DNA of 64,000 bases from Micromonospora lupini str. Lupac 08 (GTDB taxonomy: Bacteria > Actinomycetota > Actinomycetes > Mycobacteriales > Micromonosporaceae). Below, in pieces: positions 55,353 to 64,000 of the stretch; the first letter of the stretch is position 1, and each line of letters opens with the position of its first letter. A program made the translations under genes and the position numbers. The notes under the pieces are model-generated. The model saw only the letters and a program-made list of their open reading frames with translations. It had not been told where the DNA came from and ran no database searches. The stretch spans positions 2,325,715-2,389,714 of the forward strand of contig NZ_HF570108.1 in the NCBI RefSeq assembly GCF_000297395.2, written 5' to 3'.

Positions 55353-56533
55353 GGTGCGAGCACGACCTTGATGCAGCCGTCCTCCTTCTTCTGGAACATG
55401 TCGTACGCCCGCGGCGCCTCGCTCAGCGGCAGCCGGTGCGTACGCAGGTCCTCCACGCCCAGGGGATCGTCGTCGCCGGAGAGCAGCGGCAGGATCTCGT
55501 CGGTCCACCGGCGCACGTGGCACTGCCCCATGCGCAACTGGATCCCCCGGTCGAACATCTCCATCATCGGCATCGGGTCGGCCTCGCCCCCGTACACGCC
55601 GGAGAGCGAGACGGTGCCACCACGACGGACAGCCTTCACCGCGGCGTGCAGGACGGCGAGCCGATCCGTGCCGACGCGGTCGGTCATCGTCTGGGCGAGC
55701 TTGTCCGGCAGCAGCCCGACAGCCGCGTGGGCCAGCTTGCCGACCGGCGAGCCGTGCGCCTCCATGCCCACCGCGTCGATGACGGCGTCCGGCCCCCGCC
55801 CGTCGACCAGGTCGATCAGGGCGCCCGGCACGTCGGACAACTCGCGGACGTCGAGCACCTCGATGCCGTGCCGCCGGGCCAGCTCCAGCCGCTCGGGCAC
55901 CAGATCCAGACCGATGACCCGTCCCGCGCCGAGGTGGCGGCCGATCCGGGCGCAGAACTGACCGACCGGGCCCAGCCCGAAGACGGCCAGGGTGCCGCCC
56001 GGTGGCGTGTCCGCGTACTTCACCGCCTGCCAGGCGGTGGGCAGGATGTCGGAGAGATAGAGGTAGCGCTCGTCGGCGCCGGTCTCGGGAATCTTGATCG
56101 GTCCGAAGTGGGCCTGCGGCACCCGCAGGTACTCGGCCTGGCCCCCCGGCACCGACCCGTAGAGCGAGGTGTAGCCGAACAGCGCCGCGCCCTTGCCCTC
56201 GCTTGTCACCTGGGTCGTCTCACACTGGGCGTAGAGCTGACGGCGACACATCCAGCAACTGCCGCACGAGATGTTGAACGGCACCACCACCCGGTCGCCG
56301 GGCTTGAGCCCGGTCACCTCCGACCCGACCTCCTCGACGATGCCCATCGGCTCGTGGCCCAGGACGTCACCGGGCTTCAGGTACGGACCCAACACCTCGT
56401 ACAGGTGCAGATCCGAGCCGCAGATCGCCGTGGACGTGATCTTGACGATCGCGTCGGTCGGCGCCTCGATCCGGGGATCCGGCACCTCCTCGACCCGTAC
56501 GTCCCGCTTGCCCTGCCAGGTCAACGCCTTCAT
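55349..56533 (-). CDS. Zinc-dependent alcohol dehydrogenase (formaldehyde-dehydrogenase-like MDR)
   Basis: A 394-residue zinc MDR enzyme. The catalytic zinc site is AICGSDLHLYE and GHEPMGIVEEVG; the structural zinc cysteines are in CGSCWMCRRQLYAQCE. The NAD-binding loop is FGLGPVGQFCARIG. The family includes glutathione-independent formaldehyde dehydrogenase-like proteins. ATG 56531-56533 is followed downstream by the coupled SDR gene. The long repeat-rich region upstream of it presumably contains its promoter. Confidence 0.9.
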   Translation of the reverse strand: MKALTWQGKRDVRVEEVPDPRIEAPTDAIVKITSTAICGSDLHLYEVLGPYLKPGDVLGHEPMGIVEEVGSEVTGLKPGDRVVVPFNISCGSCWMCRRQLYAQCETTQVTSEGKGAALFGYTSLYGSVPGGQAEYLRVPQAHFGPIKIPETGADERYLYLSDILPTAWQAVKYADTPPGGTLAVFGLGPVGQFCARIGRHLGAGRVIGLDLVPERLELARRHGIEVLDVRELSDVPGALIDLVDGRGPDAVIDAVGMEAHGSPVGKLAHAAVGLLPDKLAQTMTDRVGTDRLAVLHAAVKAVRRGGTVSLSGVYGGEADPMPMMEMFDRGIQLRMGQCHVRRWTDEILPLLSGDDDPLGVEDLRTHRLPLSEAPRAYDMFQKKEDGCIKVVLAP

Positions 56534-56709
56534 GTCCGGCTGCCCTCCCTCGGTCCTGCCTGACTTGCTACCCGGGAAGGAGCAGTTGAACCGACTCCGC
56601 TCCGATGGCGTCTGGGCCTGGTGGTGTGGGCTTGGTGGTCTGGCCTGGTGGTCTGGGCCTTGGGGTCTCGGCTCGGTGGCCTCGGTTTTGTCGGTGGTTG
56701 CGGTTGGGG

Positions 56710-56777
56710 CTGGGGGCGACCGTCCCCGGCTCCGGGCGGTCAGGCTTGATCCCTCCGCCGGGCACGGTCGCCCCCAG
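56710..56777. repeat. Palindromic element with 14-bp arms
   Basis: Arms CTGGGGGCGACCGT (56710-56723) and ACGGTCGCCCCCAG (56764-56777) are perfectly complementary around 40 bases. The loop contains a 22-base core (56732-56753) that recurs inverted at 57695-57716. Confidence 0.6.
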
Positions 56778-56850
56778 CCCGTGGTTGGTCCCTGTCCGTG
56801 GCGGCCCCTGCCCGTGGCTGCCGCCTGCCCGTGGTTGGCCCCTGCCGTGC

Positions 56851-56910
56851 TGGCCCCGTCCGTGCTGGCCCCGTCCGTGCTGGCCCCGTCCGTGCTGGCC
56901 CCGTCCGTGC
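56851..56910. repeat. 15-bp tandem repeat, four copies
   Basis: TGGCCCCGTCCGTGC is repeated four times without change. Degenerate copies flank it on both sides (about 56800-56960), consistent with a minisatellite expanding by slippage. Confidence 0.85.
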
Positions 56911-57317
56911 TGGCTCCTGTCGTGGTTGGGCCCTGCCCGTGGCTGGCCCTACCCGTGTTCGCCCCCCAGCCCGTGGTCGCCTCCTGCCGCCCGGCTCCAA
57001 AGGGTGGTGCTCCCGGGCGTGGCTGGACCCCTACCCCCTGGCTGGCCCCTGTCCGTGCTGGCCCCTGCCTCTGGCTGGCCCCTGCCGTGGCTGCTCTACC
57101 CGTGCGTGCTTTCGCTGGTGTCGCTGGTGGGCGGGTGCCGTGTGGCCGCTTCCGCTTGATCGAATCGTCTTCCTTGAAGTCGCGGTATCCGGGGCGTGGG
57201 GACAGGCCGACTTCCTGGAACCCGAGTGGATCAAGCGGTTGCGACCGCCTGTGCGGAGCTCATTCGAGCGATTGGCACCTTACGACCGTTTCTCGGTGCG
57301 GCTTCTGGCCACGCGCC

Positions 57318-57401
57318 CGCATGATCGACTCCGTGTCGCCGACATGGCGGTTTCCCATCGACAGGATGACGCCACATCGGCGATATGAAGTCGATCATGC
57401 G
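57318..57401. repeat. Long imperfect GATC-containing stem-loop
   Basis: The 32-base arms 57318-57349 and 57370-57401 match at 27 of 32 positions, including a perfect 13-base outer arm CGCATGATCGACT. The loop is 20 bases. Scattered mismatches in an otherwise preserved stem suggest selection for pairing or an old mobile palindrome. Confidence 0.7.
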
Positions 57402-57423
57402 ACCGGCTGGGCAAGGCTGGCCT

Positions 57424-57453
57424 GGGCTGGGCTGGGCTGGGCTGGGTTTCGGG
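57424..57453 (+). repeat. G-run array with G-quadruplex potential
   Basis: Six GGG runs occur within 30 bases (57424, 57429, 57434, 57439, 57444, 57451), mostly spaced by CT. Further G-runs continue to about 57560. This is a classic quadruplex-forming pattern on the plus strand. Confidence 0.6.
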
Positions 57454-57668
57454 CTTTAGGCGGGGCTGGGATTCGGGCTTGGGCTGGGGTGGGCTGGGCC
57501 GCGTTTCGGGCTTGGCGGGTTGGGGTTCGGGCTTGGGCTGGGCTCGTGCCGGCTCGGGCTGGCGCGTAGGTCACAGGGGGACCGGGATGCGCCGGCGCGT
57601 TGGCGGCCGGAAACTACCGGCGTACCCCAGCAGCAGCGCAACGGGCGGACGCACGGCGACCAGGGTCA

Positions 57669-57740
57669 GGGTTGGGGCGACCGTCCCCGGCGCAGGGATC
57701 AAGCCTGACCGCCCGGGGCCGGGGACCTTCGCCCCAACCC
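57669..57740. repeat. Palindromic element with 22-bp arms and the shared core
   Basis: Arms 57669-57690 and 57719-57740 match at 20 of 22 positions (GGGTTGGGGCG near one end). The loop carries the 22-base core at 57695-57716, the exact reverse complement of 56732-56753. Confidence 0.65.
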
Positions 57741-57837
57741 GCCATGGCGGCCACAGACCGGACCGCCCGGCGCCAGGGGACGGTCGGGCTGCCTGAAGCC
57801 AGGACGGTCGTCCCGACCCACCGCCGCGGCAGAAAGA

Positions 57838-57875
57838 CCAGACCGCCGTGACCCGAGGCGGGTACGGCGGTCTGG
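57838..57875 (-). terminator. Strong hairpin terminator of the sdh operon
   Basis: CCAGACCGCCGT pairs with ACGGCGGTCTGG, and an inner ACCCG/CGGGT extends the stem to about 17 pairs with a single bulged G and a three-base loop. It begins 14 bases past the sdhB stop on the minus strand. No T-run follows, which is usual in actinomycetes. Confidence 0.75.
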
Positions 57876-57889
57876 ATGGAGCTGTCGTG

Positions 57890-58650
57890 TCAGGCGCCGG
57901 GAGTGTTGCCGGCGCCCTTCGTGGTGGCCGCGAGGTAGTCGCGGTTGAGGCGGCCGATGGTGTTCAGCGGGATGCCCTTCGGGCAGGCCGGGGTGCATTC
58001 GCCGGCGTTCGTGCAGCCGCCGAAGCCGGCCTCGTCGTGCGCGTCGACCATGCCGATCACCCGGGTGTAGCGCTCCGGCTGGCCCTGCGGCAGCAGCGAG
58101 AGCTGGGTGAGCTTGGCGGCGGTGAAGAGCATGCCGGAGCCGTTCGGGCAGGCCGCCACGCAGGCGCCGCAGCCGATGCAGGCCGCCGACTCGAAGGCGG
58201 CGTCCGCGTTGGCCTTGGCGACCGGGGTGGAGTGCGCCTCGGGCGCGCTGCCGGTCGGCGCGGTGATGTAGCCGCCGGCAGCGATGATCTTGTCGAAGGC
58301 GCCCCGGTTGACCACGAGGTCCTTGATGACCGGGAAGGCGCTGGCCCGCCACGGTTCGATGTCGATCGTCTCGCCGTCGGTGAACTGCCGCATGTGCAGT
58401 TGGCACGCGGTGGTGCCGCGCTGCGGCCCGTGCGCGTCACCGTTGATCATCAGGCCGCACATGCCGCAGATGCCCTCGCGGCAGTCGTGGTCGAACGCCA
58501 CCGGGTCCTCGCCGGCGAGGATCAGCCGCTCGTTGAGCACGTCGAGCATCTCCAGGAACGACATGTCCGGGGACACGTCGTCGACCGGGTAGGTCACCAT
58601 CCGACCCTTGTCCTCAGGGCCCTTCTGGCGCCAGATGCGCAGGGTCAGGT

Positions 58651-58654
<4 letters not shown>
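57890..58654 (-). CDS. sdhB: Succinate dehydrogenase/fumarate reductase iron-sulfur subunit
   Basis: A 254-residue iron-sulfur subunit that carries electrons from the flavoprotein to the membrane subunit. The [2Fe-2S] cysteines are in [10 protein letters not shown] near residue 58, and the C-terminal clusters are in [12 protein letters not shown] and [17 protein letters not shown] 58652-58654 overlaps the sdhA stop (GTGA). It is the last gene of sdhC-sdhA-sdhB. Confidence 0.95.
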
Positions 58655-60588
<1,934 letters not shown>

Positions 60589-60589
60589 G

Positions 60590-61279
60590 TCAGGACACCA
60601 ATCCGGTGAGAACGGCGAACGGGACCACCAGGTATCCGGCGCAGAGCGCCACGGCGAGGACGAGCGCGCCGGCGCGCGCCCGGCGCTCGCCGCGGGGCGT
60701 CTGCTGGCCGAGGCTGCGGAACGCGCTGAACGCGCCGTGGCGCAGGTGGAAGCCCACCGTGACGATCGCCAGGGTGTAGAAGAGCGTGACGTACCAGCGC
60801 TCCGGCGCGAAGTCGGCGACGACGTTGCCGTACGGGTTGCTGGCGTCGCCCTGCGGGTTCAGGTGACCGGTGGTCAGGTCCAGGATGTGGTAGATCACGA
60901 AGAGCAGGATGATCACGCCACCCCAGCGCATGGTGCGGGCCGCGTAGCTGCCCCGGACCTTCTTGCGGTGGGCGTACTTCACCGGGCGGGCGGCGCGTGC
61001 GCGCCGGGCCAGCACGGTGGCGGCGACGATGTGGGCCACCACGGCGACGGTGAGCACGGTGCGCTGGATCCACAGGTACCAGGTGTGGGGCAGCAGCGGC
61101 GTGCCGATGTCGCGCAGCCAGTGCGCGTAGTGGTCGAACGAGGTCTCCCCCGTGAAGATCTTCAGGTTCCCCAGCATGTGCACGATGAGGAACAGCACCA
61201 GCAGAATGCCCGTCACCGCCATGACGGCCTTGAGGCCGACGTTCGAGCGGATGGGCGACCGAGTTTTCGTGATTACCAC
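60590..61279 (-). CDS. sdhC: Succinate dehydrogenase cytochrome b subunit (b558 type)
   Basis: A 229-residue single membrane subunit with five hydrophobic segments (first [20 protein letters not shown], last [19 protein letters not shown]). Histidines suited to heme ligation occur in [23 protein letters not shown] and VGFHLRHG. The single subunit in place of SdhC plus SdhD fits the b558/type B arrangement. I choose GTG 61277-61279 because upstream sequence lacks conservation. ATG 61322 is a longer alternative. There is no strong ribosome site, so the transcript may be leaderless. Confidence 0.88.
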   Translation of the reverse strand: MVITKTRSPIRSNVGLKAVMAVTGILLVLFLIVHMLGNLKIFTGETSFDHYAHWLRDIGTPLLPHTWYLWIQRTVLTVAVVAHIVAATVLARRARAARPVKYAHRKKVRGSYAARTMRWGGVIILLFVIYHILDLTTGHLNPQGDASNPYGNVVADFAPERWYVTLFYTLAIVTVGFHLRHGAFSAFRSLGQQTPRGERRARAGALVLAVALCAGYLVVPFAVLTGLVS

Positions 61280-61337
61280 GGGACCGACGCTAGGAGCACT
61301 TCGATCAGTCGTCCAATGCATCAAACTCGTAGTGTTG

Positions 61338-61352
61338 ATAGCCGTAGGCTAT
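61338..61352. promoter_or_regulatory. LysR-type palindromic operator between sdhC and the regulator gene
   Basis: ATAGCCGTAGGCTAT is a perfect 6-3-6 palindrome containing the T-N11-A core typical of LysR-family boxes. It ends four bases before the regulator's ATG, and is about 60 bases upstream of the sdhC start. It fits autoregulation and control of sdh, but no experiment is known to me. Confidence 0.55.
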
Positions 61353-61356
61353 GTAG

Positions 61357-62286
61357 ATGCAGCTCCATCAGCTCCGGTACTTCGTTGCGGTGGCCGAAGT
61401 ACGACATTTCACCCAAGCCGCCGACATCGTGGGCATCACGCAGCCCTCGCTGAGTAAGCAAATTCACGCCCTGGAGACCGACCTCGGCGCTCCGCTGTTC
61501 GAGCGGGTAAGGGGCAACATCGCTCTCACCGCGGCCGGCGAGGTGCTCCTGCCGTTGGCGACCCGGATCCTCGCCGACGTGGAGACCGCGACGCGGGAGG
61601 TGCAGGAGCTGGTCGGGCTGCGGCGGGGGCGCGTCCGGCTCGGCGCGACCCCGAGCCTGGCCACCTCGCTCGCCCCACCGGTGCTGCGCCGGTTCCGCGA
61701 CGCGCACCCCACCGTCGACCTGCGGGTCGAGGAGGGTGGTTCCCAGGATCTCGTCCGGAACCTGCTCCGCGGGGACCTCGATCTGGCTCTGATCATCATG
61801 CCGGCCCAGGGCGCGGACCCGGGTCTGCGGGTCGACCCGATCCTGCGCGAGAGCCTGGTGGTGGCCTCGGTGGGGGAGGTGCCGACCGCCTCGCCCACCG
61901 GCGAGTTGCGCATCACCGACCTGCGCGACCAGCCGATGGTCATGTTCCGGGAAGGCTACGACCTGCGCGACGCCACCATCCAGGCGTGCCGCGAGGCGGG
62001 CTTCGAACCCACCTTCGCGGTGGACGGCGGTGAGATGGACGCGGTGCTCAGCTTCGTCGAGGCGGGGCTCGGCATCGCGCTGGTGCCCGGCATCGTGCTG
62101 GCCCGCAGGCCCGGGGTGCGCATCACGCCGCTGGCGCCCCCCGGGGTGCGGCGGACCATCGCCGTGGCCCGCCGCCGCGACGTCGTGCCGACGCACGCCG
62201 GCCGCGAGCTGCGGCGGATCCTGCTCGACTACGTGCAGTCCGCGATCGACAGCGACGACCTCCCTCCGGGTGTGGATCCCCGCTGA
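61357..62286 (+). CDS. LysR-family transcriptional regulator
   Basis: A 309-residue LysR regulator. The N-terminal winged helix begins MQLHQLRYFVAVAEVRHFTQ, with the recognition helix around ITQPSLSKQIHALE (residues 28-41). The co-inducer domain spans about 90-295. It is divergent from sdhCAB with 77 bases between start codons, where the palindrome lies, so it is the best candidate regulator of succinate dehydrogenase. The effector is unknown. Confidence 0.92.
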   Translation: MQLHQLRYFVAVAEVRHFTQAADIVGITQPSLSKQIHALETDLGAPLFERVRGNIALTAAGEVLLPLATRILADVETATREVQELVGLRRGRVRLGATPSLATSLAPPVLRRFRDAHPTVDLRVEEGGSQDLVRNLLRGDLDLALIIMPAQGADPGLRVDPILRESLVVASVGEVPTASPTGELRITDLRDQPMVMFREGYDLRDATIQACREAGFEPTFAVDGGEMDAVLSFVEAGLGIALVPGIVLARRPGVRITPLAPPGVRRTIAVARRRDVVPTHAGRELRRILLDYVQSAIDSDDLPPGVDPR

Positions 62287-62452
62287 TCGGGCCCCGGTTT
62301 CCGACCCGCTGGGTCAAATCGCGCGCAACGTCGGAATATCACCCTCAGTGTCCATGGCGATCACCTAAGGTGGGTTCTTGCGCGGGCAAAAGCCCCATTC
62401 AACTCAGCAGAGTTTGTCGGTGGGCGCTTCGCGCCGGGCAGGAGGGCCACAC

Positions 62453-63493
62453 ATGAGGATCCTGGTTACCGGCGGTGCCGGCTTCATCGGTTCACACTTC
62501 GCACGCAGTCTGCTCGGTGGCGGTTACACCGGGTTCGAGCACTGCGACGTCACGGTGATCGACAAGCTGACGTACGCCAGTGATCGGGCCAACCTGCCGG
62601 CCGTGCACCCCCGCCTGACCTTCGTCCGCGGGGACATCTGCGATGCACAGTTGCTCGCGGAGCTGGTTCCCGGCCACGACGCGGTGGTGCACTTCGCCGC
62701 CGAGTCGCACGTCGACAGGTCCATCGACGACCCCGCGCCGTTCTTCGAGACCAACGTGATGGGCTCCCACCTGCTGCTGGCCGCGTGCGCGCGCAGTGGC
62801 GTCGGCCGGGTCGTGCACGTCTCCACCGACGAGGTGTACGGCTCGATCAGCGAGGGCTCCTGGAACGAGACCTGCGTTCTCGAACCCAACTCCCCGTACG
62901 CGGCGTCCAAGGCGGCCAGCGACTGCGTGGTCCGCTCGTACTGGCGCACCTACGACGTGGACGTCTCCATCACGCGTTGCGCCAACAACTACGGGCCGTA
63001 CCAGCACGTGGAGAAGGTCATCCCCCGCTTCGTCACCAGCCTGCTCACCGGCCAGGACATCACCCTGCACGGCGACGGCAGCGCCGTGCGCGAGTGGCTG
63101 CACGTCGACGACCACTGCCGGGCCATCGCGCTGGTGCTGGCCAAGGGCCGCGCCGGCGAGGTCTACAACATCGGCGGCGACGTCGAGCTGACCAACCGGG
63201 CGCTCGCCGAGCGGATCCTGCAGCTGGCCGGCGCCGGCTGGGAACGGGTCCGGCACGTGTCGGACCGCAAGGTGCAGGACCAGCGGTACTCGTTGGACTA
63301 CCGCAAGATCTCCGAGGAGCTCGGCTTCGAGCCGCGGATCCGGTTCTCCGACGGGCTCAGCGAGGTCTTCGACTGGTACCGGGAGAACCAGGCCTGGTGG
63401 ACGCCCACCGCCACGGAGGCCCGCGGCGCGGCGCTGACCACGTCGGTGCGCGGCGTCCCGGTCGCCCGAGGGCTCTCGGTCCCGGCGCGCTGA
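62453..63493 (+). CDS. rmlB: dTDP-glucose 4,6-dehydratase
   Basis: A 346-residue extended SDR. MRILVTGGAGFIGSHFARSL is the nucleotide loop. STDEVYGSI holds the Thr-Asp-Glu catalytic triad and YAASKAASD the YxxxK pair. FAAESHVDRSIDDP and CANNYGPYQHVEKVIPR are dTDP-glucose dehydratase signatures. It makes dTDP-4-keto-6-deoxyglucose, precursor of rhamnose and other deoxysugars. ATG 62453 has GGAGG at 62440-62445. No rmlA, rmlC or rmlD is nearby, so the partner enzymes are elsewhere, or this serves another deoxysugar. Confidence 0.93.
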   Translation: MRILVTGGAGFIGSHFARSLLGGGYTGFEHCDVTVIDKLTYASDRANLPAVHPRLTFVRGDICDAQLLAELVPGHDAVVHFAAESHVDRSIDDPAPFFETNVMGSHLLLAACARSGVGRVVHVSTDEVYGSISEGSWNETCVLEPNSPYAASKAASDCVVRSYWRTYDVDVSITRCANNYGPYQHVEKVIPRFVTSLLTGQDITLHGDGSAVREWLHVDDHCRAIALVLAKGRAGEVYNIGGDVELTNRALAERILQLAGAGWERVRHVSDRKVQDQRYSLDYRKISEELGFEPRIRFSDGLSEVFDWYRENQAWWTPTATEARGAALTTSVRGVPVARGLSVPAR

Positions 63494-63518
63494 CGCCTCC
63501 CGCCCGCCGGCCGGCGGG

Positions 63519-64000
63519 TCAACGGCCCTCCGCGTCGTCCATCGCCCGGTAGATCCGCTGCTCGGAGACGGGGTACGGGGTGCCCAGCGCCTGGGCGAAG
63601 ACGTTCACCCGCAACTCCTCGATCATCCAGCGGATCTGCCGGACGGCCGTCTGCTGCCGGCGTGCCGGCGGCAGGGCGGCGAGCAGGTCGTCGTACTCCT
63701 TCTGCACGACCGCGATCCGGTCCTGCTGCTGGCGGTCCCGCTGCGGGTTGCCGCCCAGGCGGTCCAGTCGGCGCTCGATGGCGGTGAGGTAGCGCAGCAG
63801 GTCGGGCAGGCGGGCGTACCCGGTCTCGGTGATGAAACCGGCGTGCACCAGCCCGGCGAGCTGCTTGCGGATGTCGGCGAGCGCCGCCATCACGGCGAGG
63901 TTGCGGGTGGCGCCGAGCCGCTGCTCCACGGCGTACGCGGCGGCGAGCACCCGGCGGACCCGGTCCATCACCTCGACGACTGTGTCGACCAGGTCGGCGC
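63519..64000 (-). CDS. hrpA: ATP-dependent RNA helicase HrpA, partial (C-terminal end)
   Basis: The visible 160 residues match the C-terminal domain of HrpA: ETGYARLPDLLRYLTAIERR, NPQRDRQQQDRI and QIRWMIEELRVNVFAQALGT followed by PYPVSEQRIYRAM. The helicase motor lies beyond the right edge. HrpA is a DEAH helicase acting on RNA and stalled ribosomes. The gene converges with rmlB with 25 bases between stops. Confidence 0.88.
   Translation of the reverse strand, partial: ADLVDTVVEVMDRVRRVLAAAYAVEQRLGATRNLAVMAALADIRKQLAGLVHAGFITETGYARLPDLLRYLTAIERRLDRLGGNPQRDRQQQDRIAVVQKEYDDLLAALPPARRQQTAVRQIRWMIEELRVNVFAQALGTPYPVSEQRIYRAMDDAEGR

Larger units (their letters stand above)
56534..57889. other. 1.36-kb gene-free repeat island between sdhB and the alcohol dehydrogenase gene
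   Basis: No protein-like open frame is convincing here; the long frames are low-complexity translations of repeats. The region holds strand-biased G- and T-rich stretches, two palindromic elements with a shared core, a 15-bp tandem array, a GATC stem-loop and a G-run array, each listed separately. The sdh terminator lies at its right end. Confidence 0.7.

Noticed and set aside
56605..57569. Apparent open frames in the repeat island, including one with repeated APSVL units
   Set aside because: The translations are simple readouts of the 15-bp and G-rich repeats in several frames, with no start context or conserved domain.

Overview
The window is very GC-rich, uses many GTG and TTG start codons, and its genes are densely packed with frequent ATGA/GTGA stop-start overlaps. 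Together with the actinobacterial-type glycogen synthase, the sdhC-sdhA-sdhB order and the dispersed GATC-containing palindromes, this points to an actinomycete, most likely Micromonosporaceae (Micromonospora-like). That placement is inference; no rRNA gene is present to confirm it.

Layout. (1) 1-8.8 kb: housekeeping. A partial hypothetical gene, then divergent glgA and glgC-pgm (glycogen precursor supply and synthesis), an NAD kinase, and a large secreted multidomain M14 zinc carboxypeptidase. (2) 8.9-45.7 kb: one large surface-polysaccharide locus of about 27 genes. It holds sugar-nucleotide enzymes (UDP-GlcNAc 2-epimerase; a fused two-domain dehydrogenase; a membrane 4,6-dehydratase; two PLP aminotransferases; a GalE-like epimerase; the UDP-N-acetyl-L-fucosamine set CapE-CapF-CapG), one initiating phosphoglycosyltransferase, nine glycosyltransferases, two Wzx flippases, two Wzy/ligase-type membrane proteins, three left-handed beta-helix acyltransferases, a heparinase II/III-like protein and an ATP-grasp ligase. 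(3) 45.9-56.5 kb: mixed genes. DUF389 membrane protein, a small hypothetical, a 5'-truncated aminoglycoside-phosphotransferase-like remnant, tex with a glycine/arginine-rich tail, a dGTPase-like HD protein, an MBL-fold hydrolase, a Tat-exported beta-lactamase-like serine hydrolase, and a translationally coupled SDR plus zinc alcohol dehydrogenase. (4) 56.5-57.9 kb: a gene-free repeat island. (5) 57.9-64 kb: sdhB-sdhA-sdhC with a strong terminator, a divergent LysR regulator with a palindromic candidate operator, a lone rmlB-like gene, and the 3' part of hrpA.

How the locus may work (inference from families). A PglC-like transferase loads a sugar phosphate on undecaprenyl phosphate. A bacillosamine-type pathway (PglF-like dehydratase, PglE-like aminotransferase, PglD-like acetyltransferase) and CapEFG would supply diacetylbacillosamine-like and N-acetyl-L-fucosamine sugars. 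GT4 enzymes build the repeat unit, Wzx flips it and Wzy polymerises it. The locus contains two diverged copies of Wzx coupled to an unusual glycosyltransferase, two Wzy-like proteins and two DegT aminotransferases. It therefore looks like two related assembly lines, or one that has duplicated and diverged, sharing a single initiating transferase. No Wzz/Wzc-type chain-length regulator or ABC exporter is visible.
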